Counted from the stretch's first letter, positions 1 to 9,693 are shown. The stretch: DNA of 64,000 bases from Planctomycetaceae bacterium (GCA_041398825.1 JAWKTX010000004.1:310001-374000); one strand, 5' to 3'. Translations and numbers: made by a program. Notes: generated by a model not told the origin, from the letters alone.

Positions 1-360
1 ATTGTAACAGCGGCCGGGCATCGCGCGCGAGAAAGAAAGGATCGCAGCGATGCGTTTAAGAACGTGAAGGATCGCTACTGTGCTGCACAGCAACTTTGCC
101 AATTAACAACACTACAAATCAGTAACAGTACAGATCAGCAATCAGCAATCATTCGCAACAGGAAAGATTTTACCGTCGTGCGTGACTGGTCATGAAGTTC
201 CAGACTCGACACGCTACAATCCCAACACGCTACACTACTGTTGCGTTTTATGCCACAAGGCCGACGGCGGCTCCAGCAATTCCACCAATCATGGAAAATA
301 TTCATGTCATTCGCCGCTTCCTTCATTCTGCCATGTTTTCTGATAGCCACAAATCTGCTG
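1..360. other. Left-edge region with no supported gene
   Basis: No reading frame here has a recognisable domain or a convincing ribosome binding site. The frame of the PQQ-type gene stays open upstream to 241, but the residues before 361 look unlike a protein start, so the region is treated as upstream sequence and presumably holds its promoter. No clear -35/-10 pair could be assigned. Confidence 0.5.
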
Positions 361-1674
361 ATGCTTCGCATCATTCGGCGGCAGTTCTGCCTCCGGGGCA
401 TTTTCCTGTCGTCACTTGCAAGTGGGCTGACATTGGGTGCAGCGGTTTCGCAAGCCGATGACTGGCCGGACTGGGGCGGGCCGGAAAGAGATTGTGTCTG
501 GCACGAAACAGGGATCGTGGACAAGTTACCGACCGAGGGATTGCTTCCCCGGGTCTGGTCGGCGCCTGTCGCAGAGGGATACTCAGGACCAGCTGTCGCT
601 AACGGACGCGTGTTCCTGACCGACAGAATGGCTGATGCGGGTACCGAACGTGTCCTGTGTTTTGATGCCGATTCAGGAAAGCAACTTTGGAAACATGAAT
701 ATCCAGTGCGATATACCGTGAGCTACCCGGCTGGTCCTCGAGCAACTCCCGTGGTCGCTGGCGGGGTCGTGTACACCGTCGGCGCAGAGGGGCACATGTT
801 TTGCCTCGCGGAAGAAGACGGGCGAGTGATCTGGAAAAAGGAATTTCAGAAGGACTACGCCACTCCACTGCCCACCTGGGGAATGGCGGCGAGTCCGCTT
901 GTTTATGGGGATAGCCTGATCACTCTGGTAGGCGGGTCTGATGGGGGGCTTGTGATTTGCTTCGATCGAAAAACCGGGGAAGAAAAATGGCGTTCGCTGG
1001 ATGACCCGGAAATCGGATATTGCCCACCCGTGATTTACGAATTTGATGGGGTGCCGCAGTTGATTATCTGGCACCCGTCGGCCGTCTCGTCACTCGATCC
1101 GTCGAACGGAAGCATCAACTGGGAGGTTCCCTGGTCCATCAAAGCGGGACTGTGCGTTCCAATGCCTCGAAAGCTCGGACAACAACTGTTCCTGACATCA
1201 TTTTACAATGGTCCATTAATGCTGAAGGTTAACAGGAAATCGGCAGACATCGTCTGGAAGGGAAAAAGCAATAATGAAATCCGGACGGACGGGCTCCACT
1301 CCATCATGCCAACGCCCGTTGTGACGGAGTCAGCAATCTATGGAGTCTGCAGCTATGGTCAGCTGCGTTGCCTGAATACCCAAACAGGAGAACGCGTCTG
1401 GGAAACGCTGGAGGCCACTGGAAGTGGTCGCTGGTGGAACGCATTCCTCATTCCGAATGGTGACCGATATTTCATTCACAACGAACAGGGTGAATTGATT
1501 ATTGCCCAGCTGTCTGCCGAGGGGTACAAAGAAACAAGCCGTGCCCTGCTTGTGGAACCGACGCGGCCCGTCCAGCGACGTATGACGATCTGGTCTCATC
1601 CTGCGTTTGCAATGAAGAGCGTTTTCGCTCGCAATGACAAAGAACTGGTTCGTGTCGATTTATCAAAACCATAG
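361..1674 (+). CDS. Exported PQQ-like beta-propeller repeat protein
   Basis: A beta-propeller protein of the PQQ-repeat/BamB-like type, probably exported and acting outside the cytoplasm. From the ATG at 361 the protein begins with two arginines and a hydrophobic stretch ending AAVSQA, a good signal peptide, followed by DWPDWGGPERD, the usual opening of planctomycete PQQ-repeat proteins. Repeated blade motifs are visible (LCFDADSGKQLWK, FCLAEEDGRVIWKK, ICFDRKTGEEKWR, RCLNTQTGERVWE). In-frame codons extend to 241, but the start at 361 fits the signal peptide best. A DUF1501 gene follows after 63 bp on the same strand, so the two may be co-transcribed. PQQ-type repeats do not prove cofactor binding, and no dehydrogenase active site is evident; substrate unknown. 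Confidence 0.8.
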   Translation: MLRIIRRQFCLRGIFLSSLASGLTLGAAVSQADDWPDWGGPERDCVWHETGIVDKLPTEGLLPRVWSAPVAEGYSGPAVANGRVFLTDRMADAGTERVLCFDADSGKQLWKHEYPVRYTVSYPAGPRATPVVAGGVVYTVGAEGHMFCLAEEDGRVIWKKEFQKDYATPLPTWGMAASPLVYGDSLITLVGGSDGGLVICFDRKTGEEKWRSLDDPEIGYCPPVIYEFDGVPQLIIWHPSAVSSLDPSNGSINWEVPWSIKAGLCVPMPRKLGQQLFLTSFYNGPLMLKVNRKSADIVWKGKSNNEIRTDGLHSIMPTPVVTESAIYGVCSYGQLRCLNTQTGERVWETLEATGSGRWWNAFLIPNGDRYFIHNEQGELIIAQLSAEGYKETSRALLVEPTRPVQRRMTIWSHPAFAMKSVFARNDKELVRVDLSKP

Positions 1675-1737
1675 CTCCCGAGAAAGGAGCGGTGGCTCGA
1701 TGACGACAACGTCGCCCGTACATTATTCAGGTCTGCT

Positions 1738-3249
1738 ATGAACGAAATTTTGGGTATGCACAAAAAGCACCGTGCGCACGACGCGCTCAGACTTCAGGAC
1801 ACGTTCAATCGTCGACTCTTTCTCGGCAGCGCAGCAGTCACCCCTGGCGCGGCATCCATGCTGGGCAGAGCTGCTCTGGCAACTCTGATGCAAAAGCAGT
1901 CGCGAACTCAGGCCGGACCGGCATCACAGGTTGGTGATCTTCGGTTTCCGAATTTCACTCCCAGGGCGCGTCGCATCATCTATCTCTTTCAGTCCGGCGC
2001 GCCGTCGCAGATGGATCTGTTCGATCCAAAACCGCAGATGCAGGATCGACGCGGCGAAGACTTACCCGCCAGCATCCGAAAGGGACAACGGCTGACGACG
2101 ATGACCAGCGGCCAGTCGAAGTTCCCCGTCGCTCCGTCGGCCTTCAAATTTGCTCAGCATGGCGAATCCGGCATGTGGATGAGCGAAGCCTTGCCAAACA
2201 TGTCCACAATCGCCGATCGCTTTTGCATGATCCGCTCGATGCATACAGAAGCGATTAATCACGATCCGGCAATCACATTCTTTCAGACGGGTTCTCAACT
2301 GGCCGGGCGGCCCAGTATCGGAGCATGGGTCAGTTATGGACTGGGAAGTGAAAACGAGGACCTGCCGGCATACGTGGTTCTGACTTCATTCGGAAGCGGC
2401 CGACCTGACGATCAGCCACTCTATGATCGCCTGTGGGGATCGGGTTTTCTGCCATCGCAGCATCAGGGGGTGAAGTTTCGAAATCAGGGAGATGCGGTGC
2501 TCTATCTGAGTAATCCACCTGGAGTCTCATCTGACGCTCGGCGCAGTTCGCTCGACCGATTACGGACGCTGAATCAGCATCGCTTCGAACAGATCGGCGA
2601 CCCGGAAATTCAGACACGAATTGCTCAGTATGAGATGGCGTTCCGCATGCAGTCCAGCGTGCCGGATTTGCTGGATACTTCCAGCGAGCCAAAACACATT
2701 CTGGATGCCTACGGCCCAGATGTCCTTCGTCCGGGCAGCTACGCCGCCAATTGCCTTCTCGCTCGCCGTCTGGCAGAACGCGATGTGCGATTTGTTCAGC
2801 TGTTTCACATGGGATGGGATCACCACGGAAACCTGCCAAAAGCCCTCCGTGGTCAATGCCACGATACAGATCAGCCAACCACCGCACTAATAAACGACCT
2901 TGAACAACGCGGACTGTTAAACGACACGCTGATCGTCTGGGGCGGTGAGTTTGGCCGAACAATTTATTCTCAGGGCAACCTGACGGAAACGAATTATGGC
3001 CGTGATCACCACCCGCGCTGCTTTACCGTGTTGATGGCGGGTGCCGGAATCAGAGGCGGCTACACACACGGCGAAACAGACGACTATTGCTACAACATCA
3101 CGGCCGATCCAGTGCATGTCCACGATCTGAACGCCACGATCATGCATCTGATGGGCGTGAATCACGAAAAACTGACGTTCCGCTACCAGGGCCGAGACTT
3201 TCGGCTCACCGATATCCATGGTGAAATTGTGCGTCCCATTCTTTCATAA
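1738..3249 (+). CDS. DUF1501 domain-containing exported protein
   Basis: Member of the large planctomycete DUF1501 family (alkaline-phosphatase-like fold related to sulfatases; physiological role unknown). Visible family motifs are IYLFQSGAPSQMDLFDPKP near the N-terminus, a central HMGWDHHGNLP, VWGGEFGRT and GRDHHPRCFTV. An RR-containing segment (NRRLFLGSAAVTPGAAS) at about residues 24-40 resembles a Tat signal, although it is preceded by about 24 residues; a start at the internal ATG MHKKHR is also possible. It lies 63 bp after the PQQ-repeat gene. DUF1501 genes usually pair with a DUF1549/DUF1553 gene, as at 59-62.7 kb in this window; that partner is absent here. Confidence 0.85.
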   Translation: MNEILGMHKKHRAHDALRLQDTFNRRLFLGSAAVTPGAASMLGRAALATLMQKQSRTQAGPASQVGDLRFPNFTPRARRIIYLFQSGAPSQMDLFDPKPQMQDRRGEDLPASIRKGQRLTTMTSGQSKFPVAPSAFKFAQHGESGMWMSEALPNMSTIADRFCMIRSMHTEAINHDPAITFFQTGSQLAGRPSIGAWVSYGLGSENEDLPAYVVLTSFGSGRPDDQPLYDRLWGSGFLPSQHQGVKFRNQGDAVLYLSNPPGVSSDARRSSLDRLRTLNQHRFEQIGDPEIQTRIAQYEMAFRMQSSVPDLLDTSSEPKHILDAYGPDVLRPGSYAANCLLARRLAERDVRFVQLFHMGWDHHGNLPKALRGQCHDTDQPTTALINDLEQRGLLNDTLIVWGGEFGRTIYSQGNLTETNYGRDHHPRCFTVLMAGAGIRGGYTHGETDDYCYNITADPVHVHDLNATIMHLMGVNHEKLTFRYQGRDFRLTDIHGEIVRPILS

Positions 3250-3567
3250 CCGGTGGCCAATCATCACGATCGTCCGCTCTGTGGTGGTGACAGGCTGTCA
3301 CCAAAACCTGCGTACAGCGCGATCCGCACCATGCTGGCACGCAGGACGACTGGAAACCATCGTGTTTCAAGGTCTCCCGCTCGAGCCAGTCTCAGTTTTC
3401 AACAGGCCACTGGCATCAGAATCAAGTGCAGTTCCCAACCCATCGGCCAAACCGGAGTCCTGCGCAACAACCCCTCCACCGGGATTGTCCCGCTTCATGT
3501 GTCCACGGCAGGTATGATGAGACCTGAGTCTTGAGTCACTGAGTGCCTGTCTGACGAAGACGCCACC
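3250..3567. other. Convergent gap holding a dispersed repeat
   Basis: Gap between the convergent DUF1501 and SNF2 genes. It contains a partial copy of the GTTGAAAA/CGGGAC repeat family at about 3331-3409. The short GGTGACAGGCTGTCACC palindrome at about 3287-3302 is a possible bidirectional transcription stop, without T-tracts. No gene is supported. Confidence 0.5.
3331..3409 (-). repeat. Dispersed terminal-inverted-repeat element, copy A (partial)
   Basis: Read on the minus strand it gives GGCCTGTTGAAAACTGAGAC, then TGGCTCGAGCGGGAGACC, GAAACACGATGGTTTCCAG and CGTCCTGCGTGCC. This matches the left two-thirds of the copies at 12087, 38878 and 63867. The right terminal repeat (TTTTTCAACGGACAG) is missing, so this copy appears 3'-truncated or diverged. 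Confidence 0.75.
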
Positions 3568-6500
3568 CTATGAAAGCAGCATCTCAAGATCTTCTGCGGA
3601 CAGATCCTTCAGAACGCTGCTCGCATCGTCACCTTCCAGAATGGCATCTGCAAGTTCACGCTTCTTCTTTTGCAGTTCCGCAATCTTCTCTTCGACGGTG
3701 TCGCGACAGATCAATCGATACGCGAAGACGGTTCGTTCCTGCCCGACTCGGTGAGCTCGGTCAATCGCCTGCGCTTCCACCGCCGGATTCCACCATGGAT
3801 CGAGAAGGAACACGTAGTCCGCAGCTGTCAGATTCAAGCCCAGACCACCGGCTTTCAGGCTGATCAGGAACACGCGACACTCGTCATCTTCCTGAAAACG
3901 ATTCACGCGGGCCTTTCGATCTCGCGTCTTCCCGTCCAGATACTCGTAGGTAATTCCTTCACGATCCAGATGATCGCGAACGATTCCCAGCATTGTCGTA
4001 AACTGAGAGAACACAAGGGCCTTGTGCCCTTCAGCGATCAGTTCCTGCAGGTGTGGAATCAGGAAGTCAAGCTTCGCGTAGGCATCCTGTTCATCGCCAC
4101 GGTTCAGCAATGCCGGATGACAGGCAGCCTGACGAAGTCTTAACAGCGCCTCCAGGACGTGCATCTTGCTGCGAGCAATGCCCTGCTGCTGCACAAGTCC
4201 CAGCAGCGAATCACGATAGTGCATTCGAAGTTCGTCGTACAACCGACGTTGTTCGGTATCCATGTCGCAGTAGATGGTTTCTTCCAGGCGATCCGGCAAT
4301 TCAGCGGCCACCTGCTTTTTCGTTCGCCGAAGAATGAATGGTCGAAGCCCCTTGGAAACCAGCACCCGAGCATCTCGGCTTTCCGGATCAGCAATATGCG
4401 TTCGAAACGCGGAACTGCGGCCCAGCATACCGGGGTTCAGGAATTCGAAGATAGACCAGAGGTCTCCGGCATTGTTTTCGATTGGAGTACCGCTGAGTGC
4501 AAGTCGATAGTTGGACTTCAGCAGCCGTGAAGCGCGAGCAATCTGAGACGACGGGTTCTTGATGGTTTGAGCCTCGTCCAGCACGACATAGTCAAACTGC
4601 ACATCTTTCAGCACGGCGATATCACGACGTACCGTTCCGTAAGTTGTCAGGATCAGATGATTCTTAGTGAAGTCATCCCGCTGATTCGCGCGTTCCAGTC
4701 CTGTGTACTCCATCACATTCAGTTTCGGTGCGAAGCGATGACACTCGCTGACCCAGTTGAACATCAGAGACCGCGGCACCACAACCAGCGATGGCGGCGC
4801 CTTGGGTTCGTCTTCAAGACGCCTCAGCAGCATCGCCAGAAACTGAACGGTTTTCCCGAGACCCATGTCATCCGCAAGACAACCACCAAAGTTGAAGTCG
4901 TTGAGGAACTTCATCCAGGCAAGGCCTTCCTGCTGATATCCTCGTAATTCCCCCTTGAACGCAGCAGGGGCAGCGACGTCTTCGACACCGGCGAAATTAC
5001 GAAATCGCTCGCGCATCGCAGCAAAGTTCTCGTCGGTCTCAACGTTATCCTGAGAAGCAAGCAATGCATCCAGCAGAGCGGCCTGAGAATTGGAGAAGCG
5101 AAGACCGTTTTCATCGACTGTTCCCAGACCGGAAATCATGCCGATCTGCTCCAGCCATTCTTCCGGAAGGATGCCCAGAGAACCGTCGTCGAGCCGAACG
5201 GTCGAGTCACCACGTTCAAGGGCTCGAAGCAGCTCCGGAAACGAAACCGAGCGACCTTCGAAGTCGATGTCGGTCTGAACTTCGAACCAGTCGATGTCAG
5301 ACTGAACTCGGAACTTCATGCCGCCAGCCTGACGCACCTGACTGCCATCTGCGTAGACCGACCACCCGCCTTCAACAAGTTCTCGTACAGCCCGCCCAAG
5401 GTCGCGCCGCATGATTTCCACGTTTACCTGATGACGCGTATCGCCCAGACGCCGCCGGAATCCGGCCTGCCGGAGTTTCTCCCACGACGAATTTTCAAAT
5501 TGACGGTCGCGGATGATGCAACGATTGTTCTCTCGCTGGACAACCGCCCAACGCGAACTGCTTCCGGAAACAGGTGTTCCCAGATAATCGAAAACGACCT
5601 CTGCATTCAGAGAGTCATTCTTCCATCGCATGGCTGGCGGAGAGGAAATCCGCAGGACGGGAGATGGCGTGCAGCGAATTTCTTCAAGCTGCAGTTCCTT
5701 CGGAAGTTCCAGCCGCGGCAGCGACGGAATATCCAGCAGCCGGTCAACAAAATCGTGTTGATCCGCAAGAGGGATGTGCAGTGCACCTCCTCCCGCAAGC
5801 AATTTCATCCATTCCGGAGCACCGAAGTCGCGCAAGAGGCTGATGGAATCCGCCGTGACAACAAAGCCACCGGGAACGACAAGCGGCACGTCAGAGAGCT
5901 CCATCGACTCTTCACGCCGAACAAGCAGCCCAATGACTTTCCAGCCCTCACTTTCGGTGTCCTTCCGAACCCGAATCGTCAGTTCCCACGGATCCGAATC
6001 GTCAAAGTCGAGCAATTGTTCGCCCGCTTCATCACTGCCAAGAATGCGGAGACGGCGACTTCGACAGATGTCCGGAAGGATCAGCTGCCCCAATTCAAAC
6101 GGCACGTAAAATCGATGCGCTGAGGTCCGCAATTCGGCCTGCTGAGTGGACCAGTTGTTGCGTTCAGGGACCGCTCCCGAAAGGTAGGACAGAAATGTGC
6201 GGTCATCTTCATGTTCGATATGGTCCAGTTCACCGGGGCGCACCTTCAGTGGCTTGATCTTGCCCCACTGACCGCCGGCGCGGCGTTGACGCTGAGACGC
6301 CTGAATGACCAGCTTGCCGGCTTCCCGGCTGGCTTCGATATCCACTTCATAAAAGATCTGCCGTTCCTGTGGCTCGGTTTTTTTTCGGCCATCCGGAGTG
6401 GCGGACATGTCTTCAGAGAGTTCCAGAAGACGCGTTTCCCACGGCCGCAGGGCGACCTGAACCGCCCTGGGTTTCGATTTCGCTTTTCCGGATCGAGGCT

Positions 6501-6879
6501 GAGCAATATCGTCCGGATCTTGGCCATCGGACAGATCATCCACTGAAATTGGCTGATAGGCGGTTGCCGCCACGAAGGGCTGCAGCCGTCCCGGACGAAT
6601 CGTCGGGTTGACATATCCACCGCTGTCAGCTGACAAGACGGTCGCCCAGAGATGTTTGCAGGCTTTTGAACGAGCATACTGCTCGCACGTGCAAAACATC
6701 GACATATCATCCGGCTGATATCGAAGCTGCGTCTGAAACTCTTCACCATCCTGCACGACGGCAAACAGATTCTCAGGAGTCACGCGAACAATAGAAATTC
6801 GCTCTGCTTCAATATATGCAGCGCCTCGGTGGCGCAGGTCGGCCCGAAAACGATTTTGCAACAGCTCCGCGAGTGTCAT
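3568..6879 (-). CDS. SNF2-family DEAD/DEAH helicase with N-terminal SWIM zinc finger
   Basis: A 1103-residue SNF2/Rad54-type ATP-dependent DNA translocase. The N-terminus has a SWIM-type zinc finger (CTC at residues 63-65, CKH at 74-76), a putative nucleic-acid or protein-binding module. The C-terminal half carries the two-lobed motor: Walker A in LADDMGLGKTVQFLAML, motif Ia VVVPRSLMFNW, motif II LDEAQTIKN, motif III ALSGTPIENN, motif IV/V VFSQFTTML and LKAGGLGLNLTAADYV, motif VI DRAHRVGQ. Length and order fit bacterial SWIM-SNF2 helicases (HepA-like). It lies 214 bp downstream of prfA on the same strand and may be transcribed with it. The exact role (transcription recycling, repair or chromatin-like remodelling) cannot be read from the sequence. 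Confidence 0.9.
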   Translation of the reverse strand: MTLAELLQNRFRADLRHRGAAYIEAERISIVRVTPENLFAVVQDGEEFQTQLRYQPDDMSMFCTCEQYARSKACKHLWATVLSADSGGYVNPTIRPGRLQPFVAATAYQPISVDDLSDGQDPDDIAQPRSGKAKSKPRAVQVALRPWETRLLELSEDMSATPDGRKKTEPQERQIFYEVDIEASREAGKLVIQASQRQRRAGGQWGKIKPLKVRPGELDHIEHEDDRTFLSYLSGAVPERNNWSTQQAELRTSAHRFYVPFELGQLILPDICRSRRLRILGSDEAGEQLLDFDDSDPWELTIRVRKDTESEGWKVIGLLVRREESMELSDVPLVVPGGFVVTADSISLLRDFGAPEWMKLLAGGGALHIPLADQHDFVDRLLDIPSLPRLELPKELQLEEIRCTPSPVLRISSPPAMRWKNDSLNAEVVFDYLGTPVSGSSSRWAVVQRENNRCIIRDRQFENSSWEKLRQAGFRRRLGDTRHQVNVEIMRRDLGRAVRELVEGGWSVYADGSQVRQAGGMKFRVQSDIDWFEVQTDIDFEGRSVSFPELLRALERGDSTVRLDDGSLGILPEEWLEQIGMISGLGTVDENGLRFSNSQAALLDALLASQDNVETDENFAAMRERFRNFAGVEDVAAPAAFKGELRGYQQEGLAWMKFLNDFNFGGCLADDMGLGKTVQFLAMLLRRLEDEPKAPPSLVVVPRSLMFNWVSECHRFAPKLNVMEYTGLERANQRDDFTKNHLILTTYGTVRRDIAVLKDVQFDYVVLDEAQTIKNPSSQIARASRLLKSNYRLALSGTPIENNAGDLWSIFEFLNPGMLGRSSAFRTHIADPESRDARVLVSKGLRPFILRRTKKQVAAELPDRLEETIYCDMDTEQRRLYDELRMHYRDSLLGLVQQQGIARSKMHVLEALLRLRQAACHPALLNRGDEQDAYAKLDFLIPHLQELIAEGHKALVFSQFTTMLGIVRDHLDREGITYEYLDGKTRDRKARVNRFQEDDECRVFLISLKAGGLGLNLTAADYVFLLDPWWNPAVEAQAIDRAHRVGQERTVFAYRLICRDTVEEKIAELQKKKRELADAILEGDDASSVLKDLSAEDLEMLLS

Positions 6880-7093
6880 AGGTTCCGGTTCAAATCATCT
6901 GTCTGAAGGGACGGACTTACTGCAAGCAGAGTTGCCCGTCCGGTTCTGTGTGAATTTATCATCCGTGTGAAGGCGGATCGGGAAGGGTAATCGAAAGGTG
7001 GCGTGCTTGAACAGAACAGCAACGCGAAATCGCCTGTTCCACCTGGTTTCCGCAGAATTTTCTCGGGATGTAAACGCCTGCAGGTGAACAAAA

Positions 7094-8170
7094 TCACTCA
7101 GCCATATCCACCATTTTCAGCCGTTCTTCCCGGTCGAACGCCACCAGAGCTGAGATCAGGTCACCCAATTCGCCCGCAATAATCCGATCCAGCTTGTAGA
7201 TTGTCAGATTGCAACGGTGATCCGTGATTCGATTCTGAGGAAAATTGTAGGTTCGAATCCGCTCGCTGCGATCACCGGATCCGACGAGTGTTCGTCTTGC
7301 CTGAGCTCGCTCGTCGTGAACCTTCTGCTGTTGAGCTTCGAGGATTCGACTCCGCAGCACCCGCATGGCTTTCGCCCGGTTCTTGTGCTGACTCTTTTCG
7401 TCCTGACACTTCACGACGATGCCGGTCGGGAGGTGGGTAATACGGACCGCGCTTTCTGTTTTATTCACTTTCTGGCCGCCTGGCCCTCCGGCCCGCATGG
7501 TATCGATCTGCAGGTCTTCCGGGTCAATGTCGATTTCCACTTCATCGGCCTCGGGAAGCACGGCGACGGTCGCGGCACTCGTGTGAACCCGCCCCTGTGT
7601 TTCCGTCTCCGGAACTCGCTGCACGCGATGCCCACCGCTTTCAAACTGCAGTTGGTGGAAGGCCCCATCGCCCGTAATTGAAAAGACAACTTCCTTCAGG
7701 CCGCCAAGTTCCGTGGAACTGAATTCGATGACTTCCGTTTTCCAGCCCTGCACTGTGCAATAGGCCATGTACATGTCGTACAGGTCTTTGGCGAACAGTG
7801 CAGCTTCATCCCCACCTGTGCCAGCTCTGATTTCCATGATCAGCGAACTGCGAGTCAGCGAATCACCGGCCGTCGCCATGTCTTCCAGGTCGGTCTTCAT
7901 TTCGTCCCGTTTGCCGACCAGTTGCTCCAGTTCTTCCTCTGCGTATGCTCTGGCCTCGGGATCCTTTTCCTCCTCAACCATCATTTCTGCGGCTTCGATG
8001 TCGTCGATCAGCCGCTGATAGGCACGAACTGCCTCGGCAATCCGAACCAGACTGCCCATTTCCTTCTGGATCGAAAGCATTCGGGAAATGTCGGTGAGGA
8101 CCGCCGGGTCCTGCAACTGTTTTTCAAGCTCTGTGTAGCGAGCGGCCTTACGCTGAAGACTGGGGAACAT
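7094..8170 (-). CDS. prfA: Peptide chain release factor 1 (RF1)
   Basis: Cytoplasmic class I release factor that reads UAA and UAG stop codons and triggers peptidyl-tRNA hydrolysis. The 358-residue length matches the family. The catalytic GGQ is at residues 231-233 (GGPGGQKVNKTES). The codon-recognition tripeptide is P-E-T at residues 187-189 in RVQRVPETETQGRVHTS, the PxT form that separates RF1 from RF2 (SPF). The N-terminal coiled coil is also evident. It sits 180 bp downstream of the L31 gene on the same strand, as in many bacteria, but prmC (RF methyltransferase), a common next gene, is not present; an SNF2 helicase follows instead. Confidence 0.97.
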   Translation of the reverse strand: MFPSLQRKAARYTELEKQLQDPAVLTDISRMLSIQKEMGSLVRIAEAVRAYQRLIDDIEAAEMMVEEEKDPEARAYAEEELEQLVGKRDEMKTDLEDMATAGDSLTRSSLIMEIRAGTGGDEAALFAKDLYDMYMAYCTVQGWKTEVIEFSSTELGGLKEVVFSITGDGAFHQLQFESGGHRVQRVPETETQGRVHTSAATVAVLPEADEVEIDIDPEDLQIDTMRAGGPGGQKVNKTESAVRITHLPTGIVVKCQDEKSQHKNRAKAMRVLRSRILEAQQQKVHDERAQARRTLVGSGDRSERIRTYNFPQNRITDHRCNLTIYKLDRIIAGELGDLISALVAFDREERLKMVDMAE

Positions 8171-8295
8171 TGCGAAGCTCCGATTTTCGACGCGGAATTC
8201 AGAATCAAAGGATCAGGATCTGCCGGATGTCGCAGAATCGCCCGGGCTGTTCCACAAGCGCCATTCCACCAGATTCACCGGCAATGCAAAGACAA

Positions 8296-8328
8296 AGGAC
8301 GTGCGCAAATACTTCGCGCACGTCCTTC
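8296..8328 (-). terminator. Perfect 12-bp stem hairpin between rpmE and prfA
   Basis: The arms AAGGACGTGCGC (8296-8307) and GCGCACGTCCTT (8317-8328) are perfectly complementary around a 9-nt loop. On the minus strand the hairpin is followed by TTTGTCTTTG, an imperfect T-tract. It lies between the L31 stop (8351) and the prfA start (8170). It could terminate or attenuate L31 transcription, or stabilise the transcript end while allowing read-through into prfA. Confidence 0.7.
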
Positions 8329-8350
8329 GAAATGTTCTGAATTGCAGTCG

Positions 8351-8614
8351 CTACTCGGCGTCGTTCTTCTTGCCCCAGTTGTACTTTTTCTGGAATTTCT
8401 CAACGCGACCGGCGGAGTCAACGAATTTCATCTTCCCGGTATAGAAAGGATGAGAGGCCGCACTGATTTCCACTTTGACCAGCGGATATTCGTTTCCGTC
8501 GTCCCAGGTGCTCGTTTCTTTCGATCGGATCGTGGACTTCATCAGGTAGCGAGTACCTGTTGAGGTGTCCATAAAGATCACGTCGCGGTACTGAGGATGG
8601 ATGTCCTTTTTCAT
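8351..8614 (-). CDS. rpmE2: 50S ribosomal protein L31, type B
   Basis: Small (87-residue) large-subunit ribosomal protein. It starts MKKDIHPQYRDVIFMD and carries the L31 signature SHPFYTGKMKFVDSAGRVEKF near the C-terminus. The CxxC zinc-binding pair of type A L31 is absent, so it is the zinc-independent type B paralogue. It is the first gene of a minus-strand rpmE-prfA pair, separated from prfA by a strong hairpin. Confidence 0.95.
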   Translation of the reverse strand: MKKDIHPQYRDVIFMDTSTGTRYLMKSTIRSKETSTWDDGNEYPLVKVEISAASHPFYTGKMKFVDSAGRVEKFQKKYNWGKKNDAE

Positions 8615-9237
8615 TGTCTCAACTTACCTTCTGCGATCCTGACGAATGGTGGCAAGTACACCGATCAGCCTCGCGAAAAACAGATATCTTCGACGCCATG
8701 TCGAAACGAACTGAGTCCCATGACTCATGATCAGACGCTGCAAAACCCCTGCAGCCTTGCGTTCACCCCTACTTGATTTGCCGTCAGCAGACGGTGAAGC
8801 GGCGAAGTCTAAGCCTGAACCCTCACATCGGCAAGCAAAAACATGCTTCTTCAATCCGTAGTCCCGTCTCCGGGTGAATAACGCGGTTTGACACGGGATG
8901 GGAATGCACACCGGACAGGAGCGGCAAAGTCACACAGAGTGACTCAGAAATACGAAAAGACTCGGGAAACGCCAGCTTTCAACTCAGTCCGTTCTGGCTG
9001 TCGAACCGTCCCCCCGACACCGAACTACCTTCCGGCCGCATCCGTGCAGCGTGATGAAAGTAGTTCGCTCCTTCACGAGTGAAGGCTGTGTCCGGGACGT
9101 TTCTGCAATCCATGCACCGTCAATTTTCCGCGAAGCCCGGTAAAGCTGCGGCAAATTCCCTCTTGATTCGGGCAGAAAATGAACTGCCCAATCACCACAT
9201 CTTAACGACATTAGCCGGCACATCACCCGACGGTTTA
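8615..9237. other. Gap between mraZ and rpmE with no supported gene
   Basis: About 620 bp upstream of the L31 gene and downstream of mraZ. Short reading frames occur on both strands but none has a domain, a good ribosome binding site or a family-like composition. The region presumably includes the promoter of the rpmE-prfA unit. Confidence 0.5.
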
Positions 9238-9693
9238 CTAAACGCCGAACATGGGAACCGACAACGCCTGGGCAGTGAGCTCATCAAACTGCGTCGAACT
9301 CTCGGCCAAATACTTCTCCCACCGCGTCTTATCCCAGATTTCGACATGATCATGGACTCCAATGAACACCACCTCGTGTGTAATTCCGGCCAGTCGAATC
9401 AATCGGTCCGGAATCCGCACTCGGCTTTGCTTGTCCACAATCACCCGTTCTGCCTGAGAATACAACAACCGCAGGAACCCCCGAACATCGGCTTTCGCTG
9501 TGGAGATGTTTGCCAGCCTTGCGGCCAGCTGCCCAAATCCCGATGTCGAGTAAATTGAAACACACCCTTCGTTACCCGGAGCGAGGTAACATTCGCCGTT
9601 TTCCTGATCGCACAGAACATCACGAAGTGGCTTAGGCACGGCAAGCCGAAACTTGTCGTCCAAAGTGCGTTCATATGTTCCAGTGAACGACAT
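9238..9693 (-). CDS. mraZ: MraZ-family transcriptional regulator
   Basis: Member of the MraZ family, DNA-binding proteins with two AbrB-like (SpoVT-AbrB) repeats that in other bacteria repress the division/cell-wall (dcw) cluster. Visible features: MSFTGTYERTLDDKFRLAVPKPLR at the start (usual GxYxhxLDxKGRhxhP), and a second half with RVIVDKQSRVRIPDRL and VVFIGVHDHVEIWDKTRW, matching the second repeat. The 151-residue length fits. Normally mraZ heads an operon with rsmH and fts/mur genes; here the neighbours are a glycosyltransferase and rpmE, so it is an orphan and its targets must lie elsewhere. Confidence 0.92.
   Translation of the reverse strand: MSFTGTYERTLDDKFRLAVPKPLRDVLCDQENGECYLAPGNEGCVSIYSTSGFGQLAARLANISTAKADVRGFLRLLYSQAERVIVDKQSRVRIPDRLIRLAGITHEVVFIGVHDHVEIWDKTRWEKYLAESSTQFDELTAQALSVPMFGV

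Noticed and set aside
5431..6123. 230-codon plus-strand frame
   Set aside because: Antisense shadow of the SNF2 helicase gene, whose motifs are clear.
6876..7097. 73-codon minus-strand frame between prfA and the SNF2 gene
   Set aside because: Overlaps both neighbours' ends, has no domain and no good ribosome binding site; treated as a chance frame.
8624..8911. 95-codon minus-strand frame upstream of rpmE
   Set aside because: No recognisable composition or start signal; it occupies the likely promoter region of rpmE.
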